Shown piece by piece: positions 21,081 to 31,979 of a stretch of DNA of 64,000 bases; position 1 is the first letter of the stretch; each line of letters starts with the position of its first letter. The position numbers and the translations under genes were made by a program. The notes under the pieces were generated by a model. The model worked only from the letters and a program-made list of their open reading frames with translations, was not told the DNA's origin and ran no database searches. Source of the stretch: Prorocentrum cordatum (taxonomy: Eukaryota > Sar > Dinophyceae > Prorocentrales > Prorocentraceae); the NCBI GenBank assembly GCA_963575745.1, contig CAUYUJ010019371.1, positions 1 to 64,000 on the forward strand. The letters run 5' to 3'.

Positions 21081-24000
21081 TGAATCGTCCTCCCTCCCAG
21101 GACCCTCTCGCACCAAACAAGCGACGTGGAGTGCCCATACCTTCGGACAGGAGGCCGGGCCAAGATCCAGGTCCTCGCTGCGCGTCGGAGATCTCCGCTG
21201 CGTGCATTCCCGGCGAGATGACGGGCCGAATTGCTTTTCACCCTCGCCTGATCCGAGACGCGGTGCACCCTGTCCCCCTGCCCCCCGTCGACACCCCATG
21301 ACTGGCTCAGGCTCAAGGCGATTAGCATGTCCAGAGATTCTGAGCGCTCAGCTTCTGGCTTGCACTCCTTGGAGACCGCACCCCCTGCTAGGTGCAGCGA
21401 CGATAGTGAGCCGCTCCTGCTCCCGCGGCCAGCACGACGGGATAAGCAGCCCAAGAAGTATTACTCGTCACCTGGGGCACGGTCTCGAGACCGGGACCGG
21501 GCTGGGCAGCGCAAGCGGTCCGCCTCGCGCCCCATAGACCGCCAGGCTGGCCGAGCCCGCGGGGACCGCAGCACCCACCTCACAGGGGATGTCGGCGGGC
21601 GTGACGGCCCGCCCGCCGCACCCACGCGCCCCTCGGCGCCCGAAGGCCGCGCCTGCGACCAAGGGGTGCGCAGCACCTTCACGGCCGTAAAGAGGTCTGC
21701 GGGCGCGGCGGCCCGCTTGGCGCACCGCCGGGGCCTCCGCCTGGCCCCCACCGCCGACGACGGATGGCGTCTGGGCACCATCGGCCCAGCCCCTCCAACA
21801 CGCGGAGCTCGCTGCGGCTTCCGCCTGTGCCGCCCTCCGCATCGGGACGCAGCCCTAGGCGCTACGCAGCCGTCAACGCCTGGGATGGGGCAGCCCTGCC
21901 GGGCGCCCCATTGCCCCTGCCGTGGCAGCTGCCCCTCGCAGGAAGCCTGGTGCAACCGCCGCTGGCCCGGCCCCTCCTGAACGCGAGGGTCGCTGCATCT
22001 GCCGCCCGGTTGCCCCAGAGCGGGACGGCGGGCAAACTGCCGACTGCGCAGCCGCAGCCCCAAGGCGCTTCGAAGCTGGCAGCGCATGGAAACAAGGGTC
22101 TTGCACTTCGGGGGCCGACCTGCCCCCGCTGTGGTAGCCGTCCCCCGCGGGAGGTGGGGTGCAACCGCCGCCGCTGGTGCGGGCTCGCCGCGGCTGCTGC
22201 CCTGGATGTTCTCCACAGCGGGGCGGCCATATAGCGGACCACCGACTGCCCACCCGCATGCCGGGGCTCCGGCGTTCAATGCAGCCACGGCGCTGACGGC
22301 CCCCTCGGCGGCGCCCGTCACACCGAGCCTGGAGGCCGCGCGGCCGCTCACGCCCCAGTCGACGTCTACACCGCTGGGCGCCACGCAATCACAACCGCCG
22401 CAGCTGCCCCCAACAGCAGTCGCAGCGCAATCGCTGCCGAGAGCCACCCCGCCGCGGCGCCACCATGAATGGTAGAGGGGGCCCGTGCGGCCGCACCCGC
22501 TGCAGCCTTCGCCCCTGTCTCTGGCGCAAGCGCCGCAGCAAACCTCCGCAGCCAGCGGCGACCGGGCCGCTGTGGCGGGGGGCTCCCTGCAGCCCGCGCC
22601 CCTGTTTTAGCATGCGTGGCACGGTCCCCCCAGAAAGTTGGTAGGGCCAAGCAAACAGGCCGCCTCACACGCGGTCGCGCCCGCCGTAAGTGCAATGGTG
22701 CCGAACCGACTGACATATTCCAAAAAGCCTCCCGCGACTTCCCGCGAATCTCCAATCCGAAAACCATCTTCCCGCCTTGAAAAACCCTTTCGGCTAGTCT
22801 CCATATACTAATCGCGATGAAAACAACATTTGGCGAATATCCAAAACATCTTCGCACCTAGCAAACCTACAACGAAATGTCCGCTGGAGATCTTCCAGAG
22901 ATTTGCCGGATATTTTCACAATATGTTCCAGACATTTCTGAGCGCCAGAAATTGTTAGGTGATGTTCCGGATGTTCTGGAAAAAAACACGTTTGAGATTT
23001 TCCTGCGATTTGCTTGCCATATATTTGTCAATATTTCTGCACGCTGGGCATTTGCCGGAGATTTTCCTGAGATTTCCGCGCGCCGGGAGCTTTCCGCGGA
23101 GTTTTGTGAATTGGAAGATTTTCTGAATATTTACCCCGAAATGCTATGGCCCAGAGGTTTTCTCAAAATTCTGGCAACGCCCAGCTACAATTTTGAGATT
23201 TCCCTGGGGACTTCCCATCCAGAGGGCCCCGGTCGCGCTTGCCACATTGACCCAAACTCGTCTGCGCTTGCGGGTTGGATCTCGCAACTTGCGGAACGTG
23301 CGGCAATGGCTGGTCGCGGGGCCCGCCCTGGAAGGCCGGGGTCGCCCAGCCGCGACCGCTTCGGCCGCCCCCCGCCCGGACATTACGGTCTGGGCAGCAG
23401 CTAAAAAGGTTGTCGCTGAGTCAACCCTCGCGCAACCGACGAACAAGACTGCCGCGCGCGGGGGGGCTGGCGTCGGGGGCGAAGGGGTCGCCGCCGCGCG
23501 CCCCGACCAGGACAGGCGCGCGTCGCGCTTTTTTAGACCGGGCCCGCACCCGCGCCAAGGCGCCCTCCCAAGGAGTTGCGCCCAGCCCCGACGCGTCGAA
23601 TTCGTCGAGGTGCGCCGCTCGCATGAGGATCTCTCCCAGGCATTGCGAACCTCGGTGGCGGCGCAATTTGACCCCCGAGGTCGTTTCGCCGCGCCGCCGT
23701 CGGGGGTGGGACAGGCCGCGGCGGGGGCCAGCGCTCGCTCGCGCTGCAAACGCGCGCCCAACCGCGCCAGAACCCGCAAACCGCCGCGTCAGTCCGTTGC
23801 CGGGTCCGACTCGAGACGCGGTTTCGTTTTACAGGGGGCTCGATGCAACTTTGCGACGTGCCCGGCGGAGAGGGCGGCCGAGCTCGGCCCAGTTGCCAAT
23901 GTGCCGTCGCCGGCGCCGCCGCCGGCCCTGATTCTTCGCGGGCTTTCCTCCGGGAGACAGCGCCCTAGCGCCTGAGACCTGTGGCCCTCTTGCAATGCGA

Positions 24001-24477
24001 TTGGCGCATCGTTTTCGCCTGGTGCGGTTACTTTGCGATCGCGAGCAATATAATTGAATGGGAATGAGCGCCAGTGGCGCAACGGGCTTGCGCGCGACAG
24101 AAGGGATCGCCGACTCTGTTTGAGGCGAACATGTCCGCTTGTCTTCGCCCTGTCTGCCCCGCCATTCCCCCCGCCGTTTGACGGCGCCGCTGCTCTCCTG
24201 ATTCTGCCCGCTGCCCGCGAAGCGCTCGCTGGCGCTCGGAGCTCGGTCGAGGGGGCGATGGCGCGCGCGTCCTCGGGGCTCGCGCAATTGAATGGGTGGC
24301 TGGGCATTCGCCCCGCGCGCGCAAGAGGCGACGCGCGGGCTGCCTGCCCGAGCTCCTCCAACGGTGGCCGAAGAAAGGCATCCGCTTTCTCCTGCTCTCT
24401 ACCCCCCCTTCCTCCTTGCTCGCCTCCTCTCGATGCCCCCCCCCTTCGCCCCCCCCGCCGGAGCCGTGCTCCTTGAC
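21081..24477. other. GC-rich DNA without a supported gene
   Basis: Long overlapping frames on both strands are as expected for very GC-rich DNA and have Arg/Ala/Pro-rich low-complexity products. An AT-richer patch at 22750-23190 holds a degenerate repeat of GGAGATTTTCC and GAGATTTCC. It translates forward as an aromatic-rich frame at 22877, which I attribute to the repeat. Confidence 0.4.
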
Positions 24478-25827
24478 TCAGTCGAGGCGGGGGCCGTGAC
24501 CTGCGCATCGGCGGTCGCGGGCGCGCTTTGGACATCGCCCTCGCCCTGCCCTTCTTTCCGGCGCGCAGATTCCGCGACGCCGAGGCTCGGGCCACAGCTC
24601 ATATTCTGGAAGTTGCGCGCGTTGCAGCCGGTCATCTGGGGCGCGGCGTTTGGCCCAGGCTGGTTCGAGCCTTCCTCTCGCCCGGAGCGTCGTCGGCGCC
24701 GGCGCGACAAGTTGTGGGCCGCTGTAATGGCTGGACTGTCCGCCGCAGGCCCCCTTCTCCTTCCCCCTCCCACCCCCCGTCTGGTGGCGCATTTTTGCTC
24801 TGGGGTTCGGCCGCAATCGCTGGGCTGCGGCGCCGCCCCGGCGCGAACCTGGCGCCGCGCTTGCAGACGCATCTGCGGATAGGCCTCCACGGCCGAAACA
24901 TGCGCTCAGGGCTGAGACATTGATGCTGCAAGTGCTTCCCAGAAGCCTTCTTACGAGGGTTGGCCACCGATGGTTCCCTATTTTCGCGCGCGTTCGCTTA
25001 TCGGCCACGCGGCCAGTCCCAAGGATTCCCCTACGGGCGGTGGGTCGGGCTGGGGGCAGTTCCTGCGTCGCGGCCGGGGCCCCCCGGGCCGCCGGCTGCC
25101 CTGGGGTTGGGCGTGGAGATCGGATGATTCCCGCCCTCGCCCCCCTTGCCCCGTCTCCAGCGCTGCCGCGGCGCGGCCTTTGCACCGGCTGCGCTTCGCC
25201 CATGATTGATTCTTCCCCCAAGCTGACGCAGACGGCCTGGTCCGCGATAGTGCTGGCCTGTCCGCTTTCCGCGCGCATTCCCACCGTCGCTTCCAGGGCG
25301 GCCGCGTCGCCCTCGAGCCGCTCTTGGCGCGTGCGTGCACGAAGCTGCGCGATGGCGCGCTGACCGACCGAGGCTTCGGCCTGTCGCTTCTGCGCTGCTG
25401 GCTGTCCGCCCGCGCGAACCCGCCGCCGTTCAATAGCGGCCGCCAGCTTCGCGACGACCATGCCTGGGGCAAGGGCCGGGGGCGCGCCCGGCTCAACGAG
25501 GCGCGCTGCGACGCGGCAGAACTCACGCGTGGGCAGCCGTTTCCGATTTCCGTCGGCCCCCTCGGGCGCCCGGGTGAATTTCCGGAAAGCCACGTGCTCA
25601 ATTACCCAGGTCGCGGCGACGGTGGCGCAGCGCATCATTTTGGCATGGGCCGCTCGTCGCCTCTGCCATGGGCTGCCCCGATCGCGCCGGCGGCCATGGC
25701 GCGCCAAAGCGGGGGGGCAGCCGCTGGCTGCGCGACGCGGCAAAGCTGGCCCGCCTCTTTTCGGCGCGGAAGCCCTCTTTGGCTTAGGTTGGTCATGTCC
25801 GCCTACAAGGTGATCTTGGACGTTCAT
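24478..25827 (-). CDS. Hypothetical reading frame, 449 codons, unrecognised
   Basis: An uninterrupted minus-strand frame starts at 25827. The middle part (about residues 120-210) is Ala/Glu/Arg/Gln-rich and could be helical or coiled coil. The ends are Arg/Pro/Gly-rich. No domain is recognised. In DNA this GC-rich a frame of this length can arise by chance, and other frames overlap it, so a real gene is only a possibility. Confidence 0.15.
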   Translation of the reverse strand: MNVQDHLVGGHDQPKPKRASAPKRGGPALPRRAASGCPPALARHGRRRDRGSPWQRRRAAHAKMMRCATVAATWVIEHVAFRKFTRAPEGADGNRKRLPTREFCRVAARLVEPGAPPALAPGMVVAKLAAAIERRRVRAGGQPAAQKRQAEASVGQRAIAQLRARTRQERLEGDAAALEATVGMRAESGQASTIADQAVCVSLGEESIMGEAQPVQRPRRGSAGDGARGARAGIIRSPRPTPGQPAARGAPAATQELPPARPTARRGILGTGRVADKRTRAKIGNHRWPTLVRRLLGSTCSINVSALSACFGRGGLSADASASAAPGSRRGGAAAQRLRPNPRAKMRHQTGGGRGKEKGACGGQSSHYSGPQLVAPAPTTLRARGRLEPAWAKRRAPDDRLQRAQLPEYELWPEPRRRGICAPERRAGRGRCPKRARDRRCAGHGPRLD

Positions 25828-26690
25828 TAGGACAAGTTGTATATGCTCACAGATAATCAGAATGTTCTAAACATCGCAGCCAAACTTTGTTGGTCATCAT
25901 TTTTGAACTTTCCTCCTGTAGAGGGGCGCGCCCGACTTCATCTTTGGCGCGCGCAATGCGTTCGGGCCCCCGCGCGCGTCGCCTAGCGGTCCGCTCCTGG
26001 GCCAGCCGCCGCGTGGCCCCTGGGCGCGAGGGGCTGGGCGGTCGCGGATTTGCGAGCAGCTGGCGCGCCGCGGCGAGCATTGCTCAGGGCGGATCGCAGC
26101 CGCCTTTCCGCCCCGGGTGGGCAAGCGCGGAGATGCGGCACTTCGGGCGGCAATCCGTCTGATTGTACAAAACGCCGGCGCACGACAGGGTGTGTCATAA
26201 AGAAACAAAACAACTGCGCGCCGTATGATCGCATAGTACGGAGTGGCTCTTCCACGTCGCGCAGCGCAGCGGTTATCTCCAAGGTCGCCATCGCCGCTGC
26301 CCTACATGGCGCAAGCAACTGATAGCGCGGATGATGCATGCGATCGCGCGCATGCCGTCTCTGGTCGCACCCGCAAGTGGCACTTTGCGCGCGGTGTCCG
26401 TGGGGCGCGGGCGCGATCGCTGGCTCTGCAGAACCTGCAGGGCGGTCTGGGGGGCGGCTTGAAAAACGAGCGCGCGAATGTCGAAATAATGACACATGTC
26501 GCGCGCGCAAACTTGCTAAAGGGTCGCAACTTCGGCTGCGCGTTGGTGCCGCTATGATTTGCCAGCTTAGCCGCTGCTGCGGGCGATGGCGAAGCACTGG
26601 GCTATGCGCGTCATGGCGGCGCAGGAGACGTCGCAGCCGCGCGCGCGCGATGCGCGAGACACCGCAGTGCCGCGTGTGGAGCGTAGTCGT
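25828..26690. other. No supported gene
   Basis: GC-rich with scattered GCGCGC runs. Overlapping short frames only. Confidence 0.4.
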
Positions 26691-26880
26691 TCGAGAACAG
26701 TCCAGGTATAGCCCGTGTGGTTCAAGTGTAGTTCCAATGTAGTTCAAACGTAGTCGACATGTAGTTCAAGTTTTGTTCAGGTGTGTGCCAGATGAAGTCC
26801 AGGTGTACTTCAAGTGCGCGCGAGGTGTACTCATCGTGATTTACATGTAGCTCAAATATAACTGTAGTCTTGTTCGCATG
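26691..26880 (+). repeat. Short tandem repeat of GTAGTTCAAGT type
   Basis: About ten drifting copies of a 15-18 bp motif built on TGTAGTTCAA and TTCAGGTGT. It marks the transition from GC-rich DNA to the lower-GC island. Confidence 0.7.
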
Positions 26881-28095
26881 AAATTCAAGCGTTTGTTCGC
26901 AGGTAATCCAAAGGGGGTCCTGTGGGGCTCGCTAGTCGTTCAGGTAAATTCTAGGCGCTTCGCGCATCCCCACCAGCCCATCCAAGAGCGATGTCCAGGC
27001 GAATTGAAGCGATCAGGGAAAGCGCGGGAGCAGAGAGGGGGGCGGCCGACGCGCGCGAAGGAGGGAGGAGGATTATGAGGAGGCTGGATGGATGGATGAG
27101 GGAGCGGGGACAAGGATGATGATGATGATGAAGCGCCTTGAAAGGTCGGTTCTCCCAAAACACAAACCTGAGAAGCCACCAATACGCCAAATGCGTACGG
27201 TAGAGAAAGAGGGAAGCGGGAGGAGAGGCGGAAGGGAAAAAAACGGAGGGAAGGTGAGGCCCAGCCCAGGATTGAAACCCATGATACTGAAAGAAATCAC
27301 GAATAACAGACTGTCCAATATCTCAAATGAATCCCACCACAAGGTCCCTCTTGCGTTGAATGAAGATGAGAAACATGAGAAACGTAATGCAAGATAATGA
27401 AAGATAATGAAAGAGTTGCCCCAAATTGATTAACAAGCTCTTGAGTAACTATTGAAGCCAGCCTTGAGGGCCCACGGTCCCAAGGTCACAAGTAAGTAAG
27501 AAGTGAGGAAAACTCCCATTAAGTCCCATGAAACTCATTGAAGATAAGTACCAGCCAATACGGATATATGTACTGATAGCGAATCTGAAATATAAACTGA
27601 ATGTCCCAAGCACGCAATGAACCCAGAAGATACGGAGGCATACAAGATGAACTGTCAAAGCCGAATGAGATCCCAACCGTGAGAACCCACACCAGGCATG
27701 TCAAGAAATATGGAATATGGTTGAATTCAAACAGGTATGGAGAACGCAAGATGGCTGGGAGTGTTTATGACCTTTTGTATTTTGCCAACCAACAGCGTAG
27801 AAGAACATGCAAGAGATTGAGGAGACTGAGAGTCCTCCAAAGCCGCAGGCCCATGCACCGCAGACACCAGGAGAATCGTCTGAGGGAGTCCCAGGAATGG
27901 CCTTCACGGGTACTTCCAACGCCACTTTTCCACGAAGAAATCTCCGTCCCACCAGTAGTCAGACAGGTACCAAACAACTGGGTGAGGCCAGCCCGATTCG
28001 GGATCGAACCACGTGTCAAAGTATTCCGTATACCAGACTTTGGTGTAGACCTTGTCCTCCTCACAGTAGTTCCACATTCCTCCCGAGCCATGCGT
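26881..28095. other. Start of the lower-GC island, no gene called
   Basis: Composition drops towards half GC from about 27.1 kb. A plus-strand frame at 27601-28206 (201 codons) and a minus-strand frame at 27765-28244 overlap each other. Neither has a recognised domain and I cannot choose between them. A GAT microsatellite lies at 27115-27133. Confidence 0.4.
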
Positions 28096-28216
28096 TCACT
28101 TGAGACGCTTCTTGGCGGCGAGCTTGACTGGGAGGCTGCGTTTAGCCATCTCCTGGAATTGGATGTTTCCCAGCCGTCTCGGACAAGAGCTCCCGTCAGG
28201 ATTTGAGGCGAAACGG

Positions 28217-28648
28217 CTACTGACCAGCACCCACTTCTTTCCAAGGAACTCTACGAACCCTTTCATCAGGACCCCGAACGTTGACATACAGTCCCTTACA
28301 GCCGCTGTCCCGACAAGCTTTGAAAAGCGGGATTTTGCACCAGTCATATGTGAAATGAGGACCACCAAGGCCCGACGGTATAAGAAACCGAGCCGGCAAC
28401 TTGACCACCCTTTGGAATAGCAGCGTAGAGCAGTATGAGAGTGCCTCAAGATCTCGTTTAGACAGGAAGCAGACTTTGCGTTTAGACCTGCAAAGCTTCC
28501 CCTGAAAGATAACGTGAGGGTCCGAAGCCGTGGGATGTAGCATACCGAAAGCTTGAGCCCAAGACTGCAGGAGCCGACAGGAGGCAAGGGGAGGGAATGG
28601 GCCCATCCCCCTAAACCCCAAGAGAGGAGAACAGACTCCGAGGCCCAA
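28217..28648 (-). CDS. Hypothetical protein fragment, unrecognised
   Basis: A 143-codon minus-strand frame with balanced composition, including LSYCSTLLFQRVVKLPARF and HFTYDWCKIPLFKACRDSG. It lies downstream, in the same sense, of the unknown frames at 29820-28867 and 31734-30496, so it may belong to the same degenerate element. Another minus frame (28096-28767) and a plus frame (28100-28420) overlap it, so the true frame is uncertain. Confidence 0.25.
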   Translation of the reverse strand: MGLGVCSPLLGFRGMGPFPPLASCRLLQSWAQAFGMLHPTASDPHVIFQGKLCRSKRKVCFLSKRDLEALSYCSTLLFQRVVKLPARFLIPSGLGGPHFTYDWCKIPLFKACRDSGCKGLYVNVRGPDERVRRVPWKEVGAGQ

Positions 28649-28866
28649 AACACAGAGGCATCCTGAGGAAGGAGGGATTGTTGCGAAGCCACGGTATCCC
28701 TAAGATCGAATGGATCAGGCGGGTCCCAGATAGAATCGCACAAGTGACATCTCCTGGTGTCAGCCAATCCACTAGGTGGTAGGCAAGGAAGAGAGAGGAG
28801 ATCTCAAAGAGGTCTCGATTCAGACCCAAATACAAATTCCGTGGGGCGTCAAATGCCCCGGCCCCA

Positions 28867-29820
28867 TTAGTATTGGAGCCTGTTCTCTGAGGCCGCAATT
28901 AGGTAAGATACCCAGACCTCTGAAGATTCCGTAACATTAAATTTGTGCACTTGCATTCCGTGAAACATTGCCACGGCAAACTTCCGAGTGTGGGGTGCAC
29001 ATGGGCCGCGAAAAAGGCGACGGTCTTTCCCAGTCCTAGCAAAAGACCCATGTTGATCGACAAACGTCAAAATAGACCGAATGGAGCAGATGATGGGAGA
29101 TATCCCCTGAATTATGTTCCAGAACCGATCTGGGTCAACATACCCCGCTCCCAACCCTAGCTCCATCAAATCTCCAATAAGCTCTAGCCATCGAGAAGTG
29201 TCGGGTTCCCTGTTCCACCGCTCTCGGACCATCCTCTGTACATCGGTGACACGACCAGCGACTGAGCGAAGCTCCTCCATGGACTTGGACGAGGCCCTGG
29301 TAGGTTGTCGTCTTTGAAGATACCTGGCCATTTGACCCCAAATATTCCACCAGACTGTGTACATGAAATTCCCAGGGTCTGACCAGCGATTGTCGTAGAA
29401 CACTGCGCCTTTGTATGACATTGTCTTGATCTGTACAAAAGACATAGAGCGCACTGCGATTCCCACGATCCCAATAAGGTTCTTGCATGCCTCACTTGAG
29501 AAAAATTCCTCAAAGAGATTCCATAGTTGCCTAAGAGGTATCTCGAATTCGCGCCCCTTCTCATACATGTGGAGTGTGACACATTTCCGTGGATTGTATG
29601 AACCTGAATTTACAGGAACGATCTCGGAACTTTCGATTGCCAGTGCACGTGGGCAGGCGGATGCCCACGCCTCGAAGACACAACACTGGAGGGACTTTGA
29701 ATTCCATGGCCTGACGACCCTCTGAGGGGCAAGCATGAGAGTGTATTCCCAGATAACTTGAGAGGGGATTGAAGCAGAACGAGGTAAGCAAATTGAACCA
29801 AAATGACTACAGAAAGGCAC
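28867..29820 (-). CDS. Hypothetical protein, 317 codons, unrecognised
   Basis: A minus-strand frame of 317 codons in lower-GC DNA where long chance frames are unlikely. Composition is protein-like, rich in aromatics (FMYTVWWNIWGQMARYLQRR) with amphipathic segments (SMEELRSVAGRVTDVQRMV). No domain, signal peptide or membrane segment is evident. It lies in the same sense as LINE3, 1.2 kb further on, but resembles no LINE domain I know. It could be a cell gene, an element-borne protein or an exon. No ribosome-level start evidence exists. Confidence 0.45.
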   Translation of the reverse strand: MPFCSHFGSICLPRSASIPSQVIWEYTLMLAPQRVVRPWNSKSLQCCVFEAWASACPRALAIESSEIVPVNSGSYNPRKCVTLHMYEKGREFEIPLRQLWNLFEEFFSSEACKNLIGIVGIAVRSMSFVQIKTMSYKGAVFYDNRWSDPGNFMYTVWWNIWGQMARYLQRRQPTRASSKSMEELRSVAGRVTDVQRMVRERWNREPDTSRWLELIGDLMELGLGAGYVDPDRFWNIIQGISPIICSIRSILTFVDQHGSFARTGKDRRLFRGPCAPHTRKFAVAMFHGMQVHKFNVTESSEVWVSYLIAASENRLQY

Positions 29821-29909
29821 CAGGACATCCAGGCGACCGAAAGATGTGGATCAATAAGATGGTGAGACAGAGATAAGAGAGATGCACTTTATCAGGGATC
29901 GGACGGCAG

Positions 29910-30438
29910 TCATCGTCCTGGCCAACGAAGTGAGATTAACAATCCCAGGCCAAACCCATTTGTACTGAGATGAAGAAGCAAACTAAGCACCAACCGACCC
30001 CAAGTAGAAACTGCCACTTCAGGGCCTCGAGCAAAGAGTGAGAAACAACCCCACTTAGCCCCGACAACCGAATTGAGAAGAACATGATGCAATCCCAGCT
30101 CATGAGAAATGACCCGAAGGCCTAATGCAATGAGGCACTTGTAATCCCAAGCATTCCCAGATTGAACCAAAAGCCATCATCCTGGCAAAGTGATGGGATT
30201 AACAATCCCATCCAAGCCCTTTTGAACTGAAGTGAAGGACCGAACTAATCACAAAGCAATCCCAAGTTGAGAAATGTCCCATCGAGGCTGTGGGCAAAGA
30301 GCAAGAATCGACCCCACTACTTTGGCCCTGACGGACGGGTTGAGGAGAGCAGAACTTAATCCCTGCCCCAGAGAAATGGCCTGGGGTCCCACTGAAAGCC
30401 CCTGTGATCCCAGATTGATCCAGGGTTGAACCAAAAGG
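29910..30438. repeat. Diverged tandem duplication, about 262 bp unit, two copies
   Basis: 29910-30172 and 30174-30438 align end to end. Shared blocks include GATTAACAATCCCA, CAAAGAG, CGACCCCACT and CCCAGATTGA with GAACCAAAAG at the end. Identity is roughly two thirds by eye, so the duplication is old. Non-coding. Confidence 0.75.
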
Positions 30439-30495
30439 AGAGCTGAGGGCCCGAAGGGAAGAAACACTTTAGCTGTATCTTCTGAACTGCCTCGA

Positions 30496-31734
30496 TCACA
30501 TCAGGAAACGAGGTTTGCAAAGCAGATGGCACCTTACATTGGCACCGTTATTCCCAGACTCCACCGTGATAAGATCTCCAACATCTTCAAACATATCCTT
30601 AACGTAGAGGAGTGCCACAATGCAGCTGCCAGCAAAGATCTGTGATTTGTCGTGTAGCCTCTCCTTCTTAGGGCAGACCTCTGGGCCAATGAACGCCTCT
30701 TTGGTATAAAACCGCGCATTGAACAAATGAATGTCCTTGGAGCGAAACGTGTTGAGCCCAAAGTGCCAGAGAATCTTCGTGACGTCCCTGGTAGTGAGAT
30801 AGCCGTGCTCTCCCAGAACTGGAATACTGTCTGACACCAGTGGGCCTTGATTGTCAATGATAAAAGGCGTGAGCTCACGAACTGTGATGATTTGGAAGTG
30901 TTCCCCGACCTTGGCCTTGAAGGCGTTCAAACCTGTAAGCTGGGGAACGAAAACCATAATGTAACGCCTTGAGCTGGTGTGGTCTGTGCCGCCCTTCGGG
31001 GCGAAAATTGGGCATCCTGAGTGATCGTATTCCAGCTGAGACTTCAGCACTGGAGGGCCCAACTTGCTGATCCAGGGCTTCTTATCCTGTTCCCAGCTCT
31101 TTGAAGCAGGCTGCGACCTTCGGTCGGGCGAGTCGACTTCCGCTTCAGATCCAGAGGTAGAGCTCCTGGAGTCAGGAGATCCCGAAGACGGTGGGGAGGG
31201 TCGGACAGGTGCTTCCCCACGGTAGTCCTGCGTCTCTGGCAAGGCCTCATCCGACTCGGGCTTGGACCCCGACTCGCCACCCTGCAGTTGTTTCTTGAAC
31301 CCACCTGAGTACTGCATCTTCCTGGCAATCGGTGAACGGCTCCGAGACACAGAGTCTCCCCTGTGCACAGGTGCTGGGGGAGGCGTAGGGAGTACCCTGG
31401 CTTCGCGAGGGTCAGCACCTGAAGATGCTTTGGCCTTGAGGCCCTGGTTCTTGAACTCGACTGTCCTTGCTTGGTCCTCCTTTTTCTGTTCGAGCTTCTT
31501 CTGCAGCTTGACTTTCTTCTCATTCGAGGTAAGCACGGGCTTCGTCTCCATCTTGACCAGACGCTTCCGAGCCCAACGATCTAGGGCGTGGCGATCGAAT
31601 CCAAAGAAAAGGGGGATGGTCGGCTGAATCTGATTCCCAACCAAATCCAGATCCTGAGAGTAACAGGTGTCCGTGGTGAAAGTAAAGGTAGCCCTGCTGG
31701 GCGCAGTACGGTAGCAAATGTGAGTCTGGGTCAC
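30496..31734 (-). CDS. Hypothetical protein, 412 codons, charged N-terminus
   Basis: A minus-strand frame of 412 codons. Residues about 60-120 are Lys/Glu-rich (VKLQKKLEQKKEDQART), about 120-220 are Ser/Pro/Glu-rich and look disordered, and from about 235 a compact region follows (RRYIMVFVPQLTGLNAFKAKV, TRDVTKILWHFGLNTF). It begins just beyond the T-rich tract that ends LINE3, in another frame, so it may be the continuation of that element or an independent gene. The C-terminal part suggests a folded domain, but I do not recognise it. Confidence 0.5.
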   Translation of the reverse strand: MTQTHICYRTAPSRATFTFTTDTCYSQDLDLVGNQIQPTIPLFFGFDRHALDRWARKRLVKMETKPVLTSNEKKVKLQKKLEQKKEDQARTVEFKNQGLKAKASSGADPREARVLPTPPPAPVHRGDSVSRSRSPIARKMQYSGGFKKQLQGGESGSKPESDEALPETQDYRGEAPVRPSPPSSGSPDSRSSTSGSEAEVDSPDRRSQPASKSWEQDKKPWISKLGPPVLKSQLEYDHSGCPIFAPKGGTDHTSSRRYIMVFVPQLTGLNAFKAKVGEHFQIITVRELTPFIIDNQGPLVSDSIPVLGEHGYLTTRDVTKILWHFGLNTFRSKDIHLFNARFYTKEAFIGPEVCPKKERLHDKSQIFAGSCIVALLYVKDMFEDVGDLITVESGNNGANVRCHLLCKPRFLM

Positions 31735-31769
31735 GCCAGACGAAGCCGATGGCTACTGAAGACGAAGGT

Positions 31770-31975
31770 GAACAAAAAAATAAAACAAATAAAAAAAACA
31801 AAAAAGAGAAAAAAAAAAAAAAAAAAACAAAAAAAAAAAAAAAAAGAAAAAAAAAAAGAAAAAAAAAAACAGAAAAAAAAAAAAAAAAAAGAAAAAAAAA
31901 AGGAAAAAAAAAAAAACAAAAAAGAGAAAAAAAAAAAAAGAAAACAAAATAATAAAAAAAAAAAAAAAAAAACGG
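31770..31975. repeat. A-rich low-complexity tract, about 200 bp
   Basis: Runs of A with single G or C interruptions. On the LINE3 sense strand it is T-rich, so it is not a LINE poly(A) tail. Long Phe-rich or Lys-rich frames across it are artefacts of the tract. Confidence 0.95.
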
Positions 31976-31979
31976 TTGC

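Noticed and set aside
19834-21537. 567-codon plus-strand frame
   Set aside because: Arg/Pro/Ser-rich low complexity, crosses a CTC microsatellite, no domain, and overlapped by equally good frames in all directions.
22877-23404. Aromatic-rich plus-strand frame of 175 codons
   Set aside because: It follows a degenerate repeat of GAGATTTTCC-like motifs, and the second half falls in GC-rich low-complexity DNA.
27995-28020. GGTTCGATCCCG on the minus strand, resembling a tRNA T-loop
   Set aside because: The flanking bases do not form a five-pair T stem and no acceptor stem or anticodon arm is found.
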